In this document: piece by piece, positions 8,453 through 17,487 of the stretch
Layout of the letters: every line of letters starts with the position of its first letter
Position numbering within the stretch: position 1 is the stretch's first letter
NCBI GenBank assembly: GCA_017938155.1
Contig: JAGBCD010000031.1
Coordinates: 1 to 38,034 of the forward strand
Origin: Paludibacteraceae bacterium
Lineage (GTDB): Bacteria > Bacteroidota > Bacteroidia > Bacteroidales > Paludibacteraceae
Direction: 5' to 3'
Length of the DNA stretch: 38,034 nt
Made by a program: the position numbers and the translations under genes
The notes under the pieces: model-generated
What the model saw: the letters and a program-made list of their open reading frames with translations, nothing else
Database searches by the model: none
What the model was told of the DNA's origin: nothing

Positions 8453-9721
8453 TCAATGTAATTTATTGATGCGTGCAGCATCTAAACGTATTAATATGAA
8501 TAGTAGGATTGTGAATGCCATCAAGGAGGACCCACCATAACTAAAGAAGGGTAAGGGAATACCAATGACAGGTAACAAACCTAATACCATACCAATGTTG
8601 ATGGTTAAATGAAAAAAGAAAATTCCTACTACGCAATATCCAAAGATGCGACTAAAAGTATCCCGTTGGCGTTCAGCTATGGTAAGGAGATGCAAGATGA
8701 AATAGAGGTAAATAAGTAGCACAATAGATGAACCGAAAAACCCCCATTCTTCCCCTACTGTGCAAAAGATAAAGTCTGTATCTTGTTCTGGGACAAACTT
8801 AAGTTTCGTTTGTGTACCTTGTAGAAATCCCTTACCCCAGAATCTACCTGAACCAATCGCAATACGTGCTTGATTAACATTATATCCAGCTCCCATAGGA
8901 TCATCTTTCATACCTAAGAGTACCTCAATACGAGTACGTTGATGGGGTTGTAAAATTTTAGTGAAGGCATAATTGCATGCGCTACTAAAAAGTACAAGGC
9001 AGAGATAGGCTCCAACCGCCCATAATCGATAAATCTTCTTTTGTTTCCAAATCGCTATCAATCCGACTAAAAGTGCTATACTGAGAATAATGATTGCAGG
9101 TATGATAGAGAATTTGATGACAATAACAAAAAGGACAATGGATACGAGTCCTATTATAAAAATCATACCAGACATTCCTTGTCGATAAAATGGTATAAGA
9201 AAAGATAAAAATACCAAGGCAGAACCTGTTTCACGTTGTAGTACCATGATAATAAACATAGGTAAGATTATTAAAATGAACGGAATAAATAAATCCTTTA
9301 TATTCCGCATTTTATACTCGTACTTTCCCATGTACTTGGCAATGGCAATGGCAGTAAAACATTTGGCAAATTCAGCTGGTTGCAAACTAATAGGTCCGAA
9401 AGAAATCCATGAATATGACCCTTTTACATTATCAGCTAAAATGGGGGTGATCAATAACAAAACTATCATCATTCCATAGAGCCAATATCCGAGAATATCG
9501 TAAGTTCGCTCATCAATGAGAAGAATTATGCATCCAATAACGACAGATATGCCAATCCATAGGAATTGCTTTCCCGCTCTATTGGATAGTGAGAATAGGG
9601 AGGTTTGTTCAAAAGTGTGTTCAGCTCCATAAATATTCAACCATCCGAATAGAGTTAAAAACAAGAAGATTGCAATTGTAATCCAATCTATATGTTGCCA
9701 TATATTATTTCGTTTGTTCAT
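8453..9721 (-). CDS. rodA: Rod-shape peptidoglycan polymerase RodA (SEDS family)
   Basis: Inner-membrane SEDS glycosyltransferase that polymerises lipid II for cell elongation together with PBP2. The 422 residues form about ten membrane helices. Diagnostic segments include SWISFGPISLQPAEFAK, the large-loop region EVLLGMKDDPMGAGYNVNQA, FVPEQDTDFIFCTVGEEWGF, and near the C terminus GIPLPFFSYGGSS. It is the last gene of the mre operon, starting two bases after the mrdA stop. No strong terminator is visible after it; the convergent comF-like gene follows directly. Confidence 0.96.
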   Translation of the reverse strand: MNKRNNIWQHIDWITIAIFLFLTLFGWLNIYGAEHTFEQTSLFSLSNRAGKQFLWIGISVVIGCIILLIDERTYDILGYWLYGMMIVLLLITPILADNVKGSYSWISFGPISLQPAEFAKCFTAIAIAKYMGKYEYKMRNIKDLFIPFILIILPMFIIMVLQRETGSALVFLSFLIPFYRQGMSGMIFIIGLVSIVLFVIVIKFSIIPAIIILSIALLVGLIAIWKQKKIYRLWAVGAYLCLVLFSSACNYAFTKILQPHQRTRIEVLLGMKDDPMGAGYNVNQARIAIGSGRFWGKGFLQGTQTKLKFVPEQDTDFIFCTVGEEWGFFGSSIVLLIYLYFILHLLTIAERQRDTFSRIFGYCVVGIFFFHLTINIGMVLGLLPVIGIPLPFFSYGGSSLMAFTILLFILIRLDAARINKLH

Positions 9722-9723
9722 TC

Positions 9724-11553
9724 TTATTCTTCTGCTTTAGGATAACTATTACTCATCCGATTGTAAAGTTCTGGACGTGAAATATTTTTAGTTAAGTATT
9801 GTTCTATTAGTAGGCTGGCTATAGGACAAGCCCAAGTAGAGCCAAATCCTGCATTTTCTACGACAACTGCAATCGCTATCTGAGGGTTATCCTGTGGAGC
9901 GAATCCGATAAAAATAGCATGATCTTTACCATGTGGATTTTGCACTGTTCCCGTCTTACCGCAAATTTGGAGTTCTTGTACATTATACCATTTACCTGTT
10001 CCATTGGTCATCACTTGTGCCATGCCTTGTTGTACACAATCAAAGTGAACCGAATCAATGGTACTGTGATGTATACGATTGGTTGTGTCTTTTGAGGTAC
10101 GACAAATATGTGGTGAGATATAGTATCCTTTGTTAGCAATAACTGCAGTCATATTGGCCAATTGAAGAGGAGTAACCAATATTTCCCCCTGTCCGATACT
10201 TAATGAGCGTATTGTTATTGCTTTCCATCCTTTGTTACCATAGATTTTGTTATACAATTTTTCAGAAGGAATGCTTCCCGAAGCTTGTTGTGGAATATCA
10301 GAATCTGCAAAAGTACTACCAAAGCCAAAACTGATAATATCGTTACGCCATTCCTTGTAGTTTCGTTTGAAATCTGCATTTCCGTTGCCATAACCATCTT
10401 TTTGCAAGAGATCTCTATATGCGCACCAAAAATATGGATTGCAACTTTGTTCAATAGCTTCAACTAAAGTAACAGGACTGCCATGATCATGTGTGCATCG
10501 AATGGGAGTTGACATACGTCCGGAACATGCATATTTCGTGTTGGGAGTAATGATTTGCTTTTGTAAACAAACCAAAGCTTGTAGTAACTTAAATGTTGAA
10601 CCAGGTGAATACAAAGCTTGTGTGGCCCTATTGAGTAAGGGCTTTTGAGGATCCTTTAGAAGTGCATTGTATTGTTTGGTGCGATTTCTTCCTACTAAAT
10701 CTTTTGGATTCCAATAGGGAGAAGACACCAAGGCGAGCACTTCTCCTGTTTGGGGTTCAATAGCAACAACACTACCAATCTTTCCGGTCATGAGTTCTTC
10801 AGCATGCATTTGTAGATTGATATCCAAAGTAGTTTGTATATCTTCTCCCATTTGAGCTGGTTCGTCTAATCGACCATTATCATATGAGCCTTGAATACGT
10901 CCGTGTGAGTCGCGCATCAAAATCTCTTTTCCTTTAATCCCTCTAAGGTGTGATTCATATACTTTTTCTATTCCATCTCGACCGCAATAATCACCTATTT
11001 GATAATATGAATCATTTTCTAATTCTTTTGATGTAACTTCTCCAACATTACCTAAAATATGTGAAGCGGAGTTATATGTATAATCTCTAAGCGTACGTTT
11101 GCGTATGCTAACTCCAGGAAAAAGGTAAAGGTGTTCTTGCAACCGAGAAATATTTTCTTTGGTTAGCTGTGATAAGAACAATTGAGGGGTATATTTGGAA
11201 AACCCTCGGTTTTTTTGCCGCCTAATTTGTTGCGTACGTTCGTTAAACTCCTCTTGACTGATGGATAGATTGGAGCAAAAACTGAGGGTGTCAAAGTTTT
11301 TACCCATCTCATTAAAAATCAGCATTACATCGTAGACGGGGTGGTTGAAGACCAGCAAAGAATCATTACGATCAAAAATAAGTCCTCTTGATGGATATAT
11401 AATTTGAGTTAATTGGGCATTTTTGGCTGCTTTTTCAGGAGCTGTTTCATCTAATATTTGTATGGCGAATAGTCGTATGATAAAAATGACAACGACACTA
11501 ACAATAATAATAGATATGATATATTTCCTTTTATAATAGATATCATTAACCAT
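9724..11553 (-). CDS. mrdA: Penicillin-binding protein 2 (elongation transpeptidase)
   Basis: Class B penicillin-binding protein, partner of RodA in the elongasome. One N-terminal membrane anchor spans residues 11-32. The dimerisation (pedestal) domain includes YPSRGLIFDRN at 53-63. The transpeptidase domain has all three active-site motifs: STFK at 319-322 with the catalytic serine, SCN at 370-372, and KTG at 533-535. The length of 609 residues is normal. It lies two bases from mreD upstream and two from rodA downstream, so it is certainly within one operon. Confidence 0.96.
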   Translation of the reverse strand: MVNDIYYKRKYIISIIIVSVVVIFIIRLFAIQILDETAPEKAAKNAQLTQIIYPSRGLIFDRNDSLLVFNHPVYDVMLIFNEMGKNFDTLSFCSNLSISQEEFNERTQQIRRQKNRGFSKYTPQLFLSQLTKENISRLQEHLYLFPGVSIRKRTLRDYTYNSASHILGNVGEVTSKELENDSYYQIGDYCGRDGIEKVYESHLRGIKGKEILMRDSHGRIQGSYDNGRLDEPAQMGEDIQTTLDINLQMHAEELMTGKIGSVVAIEPQTGEVLALVSSPYWNPKDLVGRNRTKQYNALLKDPQKPLLNRATQALYSPGSTFKLLQALVCLQKQIITPNTKYACSGRMSTPIRCTHDHGSPVTLVEAIEQSCNPYFWCAYRDLLQKDGYGNGNADFKRNYKEWRNDIISFGFGSTFADSDIPQQASGSIPSEKLYNKIYGNKGWKAITIRSLSIGQGEILVTPLQLANMTAVIANKGYYISPHICRTSKDTTNRIHHSTIDSVHFDCVQQGMAQVMTNGTGKWYNVQELQICGKTGTVQNPHGKDHAIFIGFAPQDNPQIAIAVVVENAGFGSTWACPIASLLIEQYLTKNISRPELYNRMSNSYPKAEE

Positions 11554-11555
11554 TG

Positions 11556-12056
11556 TTACAATTGCTTGATTCGATCATAAAATAATAACATAGCTATAGT
11601 AAATAAACTGCTAACAAGAATTTTAGATACCAATAACCAAAAATGAGAGAAACTCCATGCTTCAATTGCAAAAACCAACGTATGGTGTAGTATGGTATAT
11701 AAAACAACTAGCTTGGCATATTCGTTCGTTCCAATACTAAGTCCATCTATCTTCATTGAGATGCGTTCTGAGTCTTGTATGGTGCGACGAATAAAAATAG
11801 GACGTAAATATGCTAAAATACTACATGCTGCAGCATGGACACCAGGAGACCCGCATAGCATATCCGCAATCAATCCTACTCCAAATCCTATAAGAAGTTC
11901 TATCCATTGGGGGATTCGAATAGGGAGGGATATTAGAAATAGAATGTAGATATATGGATGGCATATTCCAAGAAAATGTAGGTTATTGAAAACCAACATC
12001 TGTAGCAATAACACAATCACTAGTGAAAGAATATGAAGCAAAAAACCCATGGTCAA
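11556..12056 (-). CDS. mreD: Rod shape-determining protein MreD
   Basis: Small inner-membrane elongasome component of 166 residues with about five membrane helices. MreD proteins diverge strongly in sequence; identification rests on length, topology, the family-like FGVGLIADMLCGSPGVHAAA segment, and position between mreC and mrdA. The ATG at 12056 overlaps the mreC stop as ATGA, indicating translational coupling. A second in-frame ATG at 12050 is possible but would lose the overlap. Confidence 0.93.
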   Translation of the reverse strand: MTMGFLLHILSLVIVLLLQMLVFNNLHFLGICHPYIYILFLISLPIRIPQWIELLIGFGVGLIADMLCGSPGVHAAACSILAYLRPIFIRRTIQDSERISMKIDGLSIGTNEYAKLVVLYTILHHTLVFAIEAWSFSHFWLLVSKILVSSLFTIAMLLFYDRIKQL

Positions 12057-12889
12057 TAAGCAATATTGTGATACATACTATCCAATTCTTCCTTAAGAGG
12101 ATTGTCAATTGCATATACATATTTCAAGCTACGAAAGTCTACATATGTGCGCATTTGTACATCCAAATAAGACTCACTTTCATCGTCTTGTACATCTTCA
12201 ACTATTCCAACCATCATGCCTTCAGGGAAGACTTGACTATATCCACTGGTTACAATGGTGTCTCCATGGGTAATGTTGATATGTCGAGCAATATCTGTTA
12301 GACAAAGTCTATCATAATGAACACCATTCCATTGAGTAAAACAAACGTATTTGTTTTTTTTGATTCGACAGCTGATATGTGTGTCGGTATTTATCATAGG
12401 CATAACAATAGAATAGTGATTGCTAACCTGTTTAATGGTGCCTACAACGCCTTGTTCGCATACCACTCCCATTCCCTCGCGTAGATTTTCATTGCGTCCC
12501 TTGTTTAAAATGATGTAGTTATGTTGTTGATTGGTAGTGAAATCAACAACCATCGCTGGAATATATTGAAATGAGTTTTGGGGAGTAGTAATGGAGTCTT
12601 GCATAACCATCTCCTTTAGACTCTCGTTTTGTAATTGAAACGAGTGCATTTGTTCATACAATAATGCATTTTCTTTATGCAATTTGTCGTTAAGACTTGT
12701 AAGGGAGAAGTAAGATACAACGTTACTAAATCTTTGGTTAATGCTTGCAACGATATAGTTGGAAGCATTAAAAAAGTTCCCATATTGAAAGCGATGTGAT
12801 CCTATAATTAGAGAAAAAGCAACAACTTCCAATATCAATAATAGTAGGAAGTTGCTATGCTTTTCTATGAATTGCCATAAATTACGCAT
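12053..12889 (-). CDS. mreC: Rod shape-determining protein MreC
   Basis: Periplasmic elongasome scaffold anchored by one N-terminal membrane helix at about residues 13-30. A coiled-coil segment (about 60-95) is followed by the beta-domain pair; conserved parts are the VVDFTTNQQHNYIILNKGRN segment, then GMGVVCEQGVVGTIKQVS and a PEGMMVGIV stretch. At 278 residues it is a normal Bacteroidetes MreC. It starts 14 bases after the mreB stop and overlaps mreD by four bases. Confidence 0.95.
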   Translation of the reverse strand: MRNLWQFIEKHSNFLLLLILEVVAFSLIIGSHRFQYGNFFNASNYIVASINQRFSNVVSYFSLTSLNDKLHKENALLYEQMHSFQLQNESLKEMVMQDSITTPQNSFQYIPAMVVDFTTNQQHNYIILNKGRNENLREGMGVVCEQGVVGTIKQVSNHYSIVMPMINTDTHISCRIKKNKYVCFTQWNGVHYDRLCLTDIARHINITHGDTIVTSGYSQVFPEGMMVGIVEDVQDDESESYLDVQMRTYVDFRSLKYVYAIDNPLKEELDSMYHNIAY

Positions 12890-12903
12890 GTGTACCTATG
12901 GCT

Positions 12904-13923
12904 CTAACGTATCAAAAATCCAAAATTATTGACATTTTTAAGTGCAATACCAGTTCCGCGAGCAACTGCATGCAATGGATCATCTGCAACGTGGAAAGGA
13001 ATGGTTATTTTGTCCGTCAAGCGTTTGCTCAATCCATGTAATAAGGCTCCACCGCCTGCTAAATAAATTCCTCGTTTTACTATATCAGCATATAATTCAG
13101 GAGGGGTGGTCTCCAAAGCTTGAAGGATGGCATTTTCAATTTTACTAATACTTTTTTCCAAGCAGTGTGCTATTTCTTGATAACTCACAGGTACGGTCAT
13201 TGGCAAGGCTGTCACTTTGTTAGGTCCAATAACAACGAAATCTTCTAATGCTTCGTCCAATTCAGGTAATGCTGAACCTACGTGTATTTTAATTCGCTCT
13301 GCAGTAGGTTCGTCAATGCGAAGGTTATGCATACGACCCATATATTCGACAATATCCATGTTCAGATCATCTCCACCGATTTTGATAGAACGATTGCTAA
13401 CGATACCTCCTAATGAAATAACGGCAATTTCAGTTGTTCCACCACCTATATCTACCACCATGCATCCTTCTGGACTCTCAACATCAATACCCATACCAAT
13501 AGCAGCAGCCATTGGTTCATAAATCATGTAAACATCTCTACCGCCAGCATGTTCAGAACTATCCCGTACGGCTCGGATTTCCACTTCAGTAGAGCCACTA
13601 GGAATACAAACAACCATCCGAATGTTAGGGGTAAATAGTCTGGTTTGTTTAGGAATCATCTTAATCATCCCGCGAATCATCATTTCGCAAGCATAGAAAT
13701 CAGCGATAACGCCATCTCTCAAAGGACGGATGGTGCGAATCATAGTGCCCCCCTTACCTATCATTTGTTGAGCTTTCCTACCCACAGCTACCTCTTTGTT
13801 GTCTGCTGTGCTAATTGCTACTACAGATGGTTCGTCAACTACGACCTTGTCATCACATATAATAATCGTGTTGGCTGTTCCAAGGTCAATGGCAATCTCT
13901 TGTGTAAACGAAAACAATCCCAT
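12904..13923 (-). CDS. mreB: Rod shape-determining protein MreB (bacterial actin)
   Basis: Actin-like ATPase that forms membrane-bound filaments directing lateral wall synthesis. Of its 339 residues, the phosphate-1 motif DLGTANTIII is at about 13-22, followed by DEPSVVAI. The phosphate-2 motif is VVDIGGGTTEIAVISLGGIV, and the adenosine motif is IYLAGGGALLHGL. It is the first gene of the operon mreB-mreC-mreD-mrdA-rodA, read from a promoter at 13996-14003. No residue of the core motifs appears to be missing. Confidence 0.98.
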   Translation of the reverse strand: MGLFSFTQEIAIDLGTANTIIICDDKVVVDEPSVVAISTADNKEVAVGRKAQQMIGKGGTMIRTIRPLRDGVIADFYACEMMIRGMIKMIPKQTRLFTPNIRMVVCIPSGSTEVEIRAVRDSSEHAGGRDVYMIYEPMAAAIGMGIDVESPEGCMVVDIGGGTTEIAVISLGGIVSNRSIKIGGDDLNMDIVEYMGRMHNLRIDEPTAERIKIHVGSALPELDEALEDFVVIGPNKVTALPMTVPVSYQEIAHCLEKSISKIENAILQALETTPPELYADIVKRGIYLAGGGALLHGLSKRLTDKITIPFHVADDPLHAVARGTGIALKNVNNFGFLIR

Positions 13924-13995
13924 CGTTTATTCAATATTAAATAGTTAAAAAATAAATGTCTAATTCAGAAAAATTCAAAATTTTCATAAATCGTG

Positions 13996-14003
13996 CAAAG
14001 ATA
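13996..14003 (-). promoter_or_regulatory. Probable promoter (-7 box) of the mre operon
   Basis: TATCTTTG on the minus strand, an exact TAnnTTTG match. The position 20 bases upstream reads TTC (14026-14024) rather than TTG, so the -33 element is weaker than at other promoters here. The leader to mreB would be about 65 bases of AT-rich sequence with no clear structure. Confidence 0.6.
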
Positions 14004-14040
14004 CAACTTTTTTTTGAAATAATGAAGTAGTTTAGAAAAT

Positions 14041-14080
14041 AATTAAAAAATAAGAAGAGTAATGTTTCCATTACTCTTCT
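14041..14080 (-). terminator. Intrinsic terminator of tRNA-Asn
   Basis: A perfect 12-base-pair hairpin (stems 14069-14080 and 14053-14064, four-base loop), read on the minus strand, is followed by TATTTTTTAATT. It starts three bases after the tRNA 3' end, so it ends the tRNA transcript before the mreB promoter. Confidence 0.85.
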
Positions 14081-14082
14081 CG

Positions 14083-14156
14083 CGCTCCCTCTAGGACTTG
14101 AACCTAGGACCCCCTGATTAACAGTCAGATGCTCTAACCGACTGAGCTAAGGAAGC
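14083..14156 (-). tRNA. tRNA-Asn (anticodon GUU)
   Basis: The cloverleaf reads on the minus strand. The acceptor stem is GCTTCCT with AGGGAGC (one G-T pair). The D arm is GCTC-AGTCGGTTA-GAGC, and the anticodon loop CTGTTAA carries GTT between GACTG- and -CAG flanks. The T arm is CTAGG-TTCAAGT-CCTAG. The discriminator base is G. The CCA end is not encoded. Length is 74 bases including the discriminator. A dedicated promoter lies about 46 bases upstream and a hairpin terminator follows directly. Confidence 0.95.
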
Positions 14157-14201
14157 AGTTTTTTTATGCATCAAAAGAGACTAACCTCTCAAATGCGGAT
14201 G

Positions 14202-14232
14202 CAAAAGTACTGCTTTTTTTTGATATGACCAA
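14202..14232 (-). promoter_or_regulatory. Promoter of tRNA-Asn
   Basis: On the minus strand, TTG at 14232-14230, a 20-base spacer, then TACTTTTG at 14209-14202. It drives a short leader of about 40 bases into the tRNA. Between it and the plus-strand promoter at 14255-14262 lie only poly-T/poly-A tracts. The whole stretch 13924-14323 holds the mre promoter, the tRNA with its signals, and these divergent promoters; no gene besides the tRNA is visible. Confidence 0.75.
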
Positions 14233-14254
14233 GTTTTTTTTCAAAAAAATATGT

Positions 14255-14262
14255 TATCTTTG
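14255..14262 (+). promoter_or_regulatory. Promoter (-7 box) of the kinase-plsC-dacB-birA-rfbB operon
   Basis: TATCTTTG on the plus strand, an exact TAnnTTTG match. No TTG is found at the expected distance upstream, where the sequence is AAGTTTTTTTT, so the -33 element is weak or absent. The box lies inside the longest open frame of the kinase gene, which argues for the downstream start at 14324 and a leader of about 55 bases. Confidence 0.6.
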
Positions 14263-14323
14263 CAAAAAAAATAAAAAATTAAGGTTTCAAATCTATTTTA
14301 CAATTCAAAAAGTATCTATTTCT

Positions 14324-15331
14324 ATGAAAAAAGTTCTCGGTTTGGGAAATGCTTTGACAGATGTCCTTTTACAAGTTTCTGAAGACAGTTTAAGAGAGTT
14401 AGGGCTGCCTAAAGGAAGTATGAACTTAATAACTATGGAGCAAGCAGAGCAAATACAAATGCGTTTTGCTTCCGTAAGAAAACGTATGGTTGCAGGAGGA
14501 AGTGCAAGTAATACCATTACTACCATTTCACAACTTGGAGGTAAAACAGCTTTTATAGGAAAAATAGGGAATGATGAAGTGGGAAACTTTTATCGTGAAG
14601 ATATGATAAAGAATGGGGTGAAACCAATTTTGCTTACTTCTTCTACTCAGATGTCAGGATGTAGTGTAGTGTTGATTACGCCTGATGGTGAAAGAACCTT
14701 TGCGACATATCTTGGGGCTGCGGCTGATATGCATGCAGATGATATTAGAAAAGAAGCATTTTTAGGGTATGATATTTTTCATATTGAAGGTTATCTGGTA
14801 CAAGATAATGAGTTGATAGAAAAAGCGATGCGTTTGGCGAAAGAAGCAGGTTGTATGGTAAGTTTAGATTTGGCTTCATATAATGTGGTTAATGAAAATC
14901 AGCGTTTTTTAAAAGATTTAATCAACAAATACGTTGATATAGTGTTTGCCAATGAGGATGAAAGTTTTGCATATACTCATCTAAATCCAGAAGAGTCGGT
15001 GGCAAAAATTGCGCAACAATGCGATATTGCGGTTGTCAAGGTTGGTAAACGAGGAAGTTATGTCCAACAAAGTAATGAACGTTACCATATAGGTGCTATT
15101 ACCACCTCGTGTACTGATTCTACAGGAGCAGGTGATTTGTATGCTGGTGGATTTTTACATGCACTGAGTGATGGATTTGACATTAGAAGATGCGGAGAGA
15201 TAGGTACCATTGCTGCTGGAAGAATAGTAGAAGTGGTGGGTACAAAGTTGTCTGAAGATACATGGGATGAGATTAGAAGAATTTGTGCTATGTATCGTGG
15301 TTTTATGCTTAAATACAATATTCCAGGATAA
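14324..15331 (+). CDS. PfkB-family carbohydrate/adenosine kinase
   Basis: Ribokinase-fold kinase of 335 residues. The N-terminal segment GLGNALTDVL and the substrate loop GGSASNTI with the following GGKTAFIGKIGNDEVG are PfkB signature 1. Signature 2, with the catalytic aspartate, is DSTGAGDLYAGGF near residue 265. The set resembles Bacteroidetes proteins annotated adenosine kinase, but the substrate (adenosine, ribose or another sugar) is not certain. ATG 14324 is chosen over 14225 because a promoter box lies at 14255-14262 and family proteins begin at the MKKVLGLGNA segment. It heads a five-gene operon, with a ten-base gap to plsC. Confidence 0.88.
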   Translation: MKKVLGLGNALTDVLLQVSEDSLRELGLPKGSMNLITMEQAEQIQMRFASVRKRMVAGGSASNTITTISQLGGKTAFIGKIGNDEVGNFYREDMIKNGVKPILLTSSTQMSGCSVVLITPDGERTFATYLGAAADMHADDIRKEAFLGYDIFHIEGYLVQDNELIEKAMRLAKEAGCMVSLDLASYNVVNENQRFLKDLINKYVDIVFANEDESFAYTHLNPEESVAKIAQQCDIAVVKVGKRGSYVQQSNERYHIGAITTSCTDSTGAGDLYAGGFLHALSDGFDIRRCGEIGTIAAGRIVEVVGTKLSEDTWDEIRRICAMYRGFMLKYNIPG

Positions 15332-15341
15332 AATAAAGAAT

Positions 15342-16061
15342 ATGAAATACTTATATATTATTTATCAATATTTAGTAGCATTGCCAATAGCGTTGCTATT
15401 TACGATTATCACTGCAGTAGTTACTATTATTTTTAGTCGTTGGAAGAACTCGGCTTGGTTACATACACTACAGATGTGGTGGTCAAAAAGTTTCTATTAC
15501 TTGTGTTTTATTCCAGTACATGTGAGTGGATTAGAAAACATTAATCCCAATCAGTCTTATGTATTTGTAAGCAATCATCAATCGATGTTTGATGTGGTGC
15601 TTGTATATGGTTGGTTGCCAGTTGTGTTTAAATGGATGATGAAAAAAGAACTTCGTCGAATACCATTTGTAGGGAAAGCATGTGAAAAAGCTGGGCATAT
15701 CTATGTGGATAGAAAAAATATTAAAGCAGCTCAACAAAGCATCTCTGATGTAAAAGCCGCGCTTAAAGATGGTGTGTCAACAGTGATTTATCCAGAAGGA
15801 ACACGTACAAAAGATGGTTCTGTCGGACGATTCAAGAGAGGAGCTTTTCAAATAGCGCTTGATTTAGGATTGCCAATCGTACCAATTTCCTTGTCGGGAT
15901 GCTATGAGGTGATGCCAAGAAATAAAATGTATGTTACCCATCATCCTGTGTACATGCATGTAGGAAAGCCGATTGATGTCACGCAATTTGAAGATCGCGA
16001 TGCTGCTATTGAGTATGTTCGACAACAAGTGATTGACGGAATGATAAATGTTGATAAATAA
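15342..16061 (+). CDS. plsC: 1-acyl-sn-glycerol-3-phosphate acyltransferase
   Basis: Membrane enzyme that acylates lysophosphatidic acid to phosphatidic acid in phospholipid synthesis. Of its 239 residues, one or two N-terminal hydrophobic helices precede the catalytic block I, NHQSMFD (HX4D). Block II lies in KKELRRIPFVGKACEKAG, block III is PEGTR, and block IV is the LPIVPISLSG segment. ATG 15342 is chosen over the far upstream in-frame ATG at 15267, which would overlap the kinase by 65 bases. Some homologues in Bacteroidetes acylate other lipids, so the exact acceptor is an inference. The stop is seven bases before dacB. Confidence 0.92.
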   Translation: MKYLYIIYQYLVALPIALLFTIITAVVTIIFSRWKNSAWLHTLQMWWSKSFYYLCFIPVHVSGLENINPNQSYVFVSNHQSMFDVVLVYGWLPVVFKWMMKKELRRIPFVGKACEKAGHIYVDRKNIKAAQQSISDVKAALKDGVSTVIYPEGTRTKDGSVGRFKRGAFQIALDLGLPIVPISLSGCYEVMPRNKMYVTHHPVYMHVGKPIDVTQFEDRDAAIEYVRQQVIDGMINVDK

Positions 16062-16068
16062 AAACGGG

Positions 16069-17487
16069 ATGATTAAATTTTGTCGTTTAGTAGCAATTGT
16101 ATTATTTTGCGGAACATGTTATAGTGCAATATGTTCGGAGCATATTTTTACTGATCATGCTTTAACAAGGTATGCCAATATAAGTGTATCTATTAAAGAC
16201 ATGGTGACAGGCGATACCATAGCTTGTCATCGGCCAAATCACGTAGTACCTCCAGCTTCAACAATGAAATTATTAACTACAGCAACAGTGTTGGAGGTCT
16301 TTGGGGAAGATCATCGTTTTTCCACTTTTATTGAGTATTCTGGAGTGATAGAAAATGGTGTTTTATATGGTGATATATATATAAAAGGTGGAGGAGATCC
16401 AACTTTGGGAAACTTAGAAGATGGACAAAATTGTTTAAATGTTTGGACTCGTGAGATTCACAGAGCAGGTATCAAATCCATAAAGGGAAAAGTAGTTGCA
16501 GATATGTCATTGTATGATGCGGATGCAATTAACCCATATTGGGTTTGGGGAGATATTGGTAATTACTATGCACCAGGTATCTTTTCGTTGGCCTATATGG
16601 ATAATACGATGAATATTCAACTCAAAAGTGGTCCTATAGGAACGGTGGCAAAAGTCATTAAGACGGTTCCAGAAGTACCTGGAGTCGTTTTTGAAAATCA
16701 TATTCGTTGTACGGAGATAGACTATGACGGAGCTTACGTACATGGAATGCCATATAATAATTGTAGATACTTGGTGGGAAGTATCCCCAGTAATTTAGGC
16801 GTTTTTGGAGTTAAGGGAGATATTCCTAATCCTGGTTTATTATTGGCACAGCATCTTACCAATACATTGAGAGCTAATAATATAGGTGTAGAACAAGAAG
16901 CGGGGTATATATCAGAAGCGAATCATGTAAAAAGAACGCTAATCTATGAAAATCTATCCTTACCCTTGAAGGAAATAGTTCGTCGTACCAACATGTATAG
17001 TGTCAATTTGTATGCGGAGATGTTGTTTAGAAATTTAGGATGTTTGATTTCCACGCCTTCTACCATACATAATTCTGAAATGTTTGTAAGGCAATTTTGG
17101 AAAAATAGAGGTGTTGATTTATCTTCGTGTATTTTGCACGATGGAAGTGGATTGTCGCCGCAAAGTGTGATGAGTGCAAACACTTTTTTACAACTTCTCA
17201 CGTATATGAAAGGAAGTAAAAATGCGGAAGTTTTTTATCAATCATTGCCAGTAAGTGGCGAGAGTGGAACATTGCGAACGTTTTTGGATGGAACGCCACT
17301 ATCGGGACGTGTTCATGCAAAAAGCGGAACGATTATGGGAACGCGAAATTATGCGGGGTATATAACCTTACCTAATGGTAAAGAGTGGGTTTTTGCTATT
17401 TTGATCAATAGTGCAAATGGTAAGTCAAGAAAAATAATGCAAGTGATAGAAAACTATTTGTTAGATGTTTATCAGACAAACCAATAG
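16069..17487 (+). CDS. dacB: D-alanyl-D-alanine carboxypeptidase/endopeptidase (PBP4, DacB family)
   Basis: Periplasmic peptidase of family S13 that trims or cleaves peptidoglycan cross-links. From ATG 16069 the protein has 472 residues and begins with a signal peptide (hydrophobic residues 5-20). The active-site motifs are STMK at about 64-67 with the catalytic serine, SVN in MYSVNLYAEML, and the KTG-type KSG in HAKSGTIMGT. The large insert between the first two motifs is typical of class C PBP4. An in-frame ATG at 16048 would overlap plsC and dilute the signal peptide, so it is not preferred. The 3' end overlaps birA by 23 bases. Confidence 0.94.
   Translation: MIKFCRLVAIVLFCGTCYSAICSEHIFTDHALTRYANISVSIKDMVTGDTIACHRPNHVVPPASTMKLLTTATVLEVFGEDHRFSTFIEYSGVIENGVLYGDIYIKGGGDPTLGNLEDGQNCLNVWTREIHRAGIKSIKGKVVADMSLYDADAINPYWVWGDIGNYYAPGIFSLAYMDNTMNIQLKSGPIGTVAKVIKTVPEVPGVVFENHIRCTEIDYDGAYVHGMPYNNCRYLVGSIPSNLGVFGVKGDIPNPGLLLAQHLTNTLRANNIGVEQEAGYISEANHVKRTLIYENLSLPLKEIVRRTNMYSVNLYAEMLFRNLGCLISTPSTIHNSEMFVRQFWKNRGVDLSSCILHDGSGLSPQSVMSANTFLQLLTYMKGSKNAEVFYQSLPVSGESGTLRTFLDGTPLSGRVHAKSGTIMGTRNYAGYITLPNGKEWVFAILINSANGKSRKIMQVIENYLLDVYQTNQ

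Noticed and set aside
14083-14156. tRNA-Asn as an attachment site for an integrated element
   Set aside because: No integrase gene and no repeated tRNA 3' segment is seen nearby; flanking genes are ordinary housekeeping genes.
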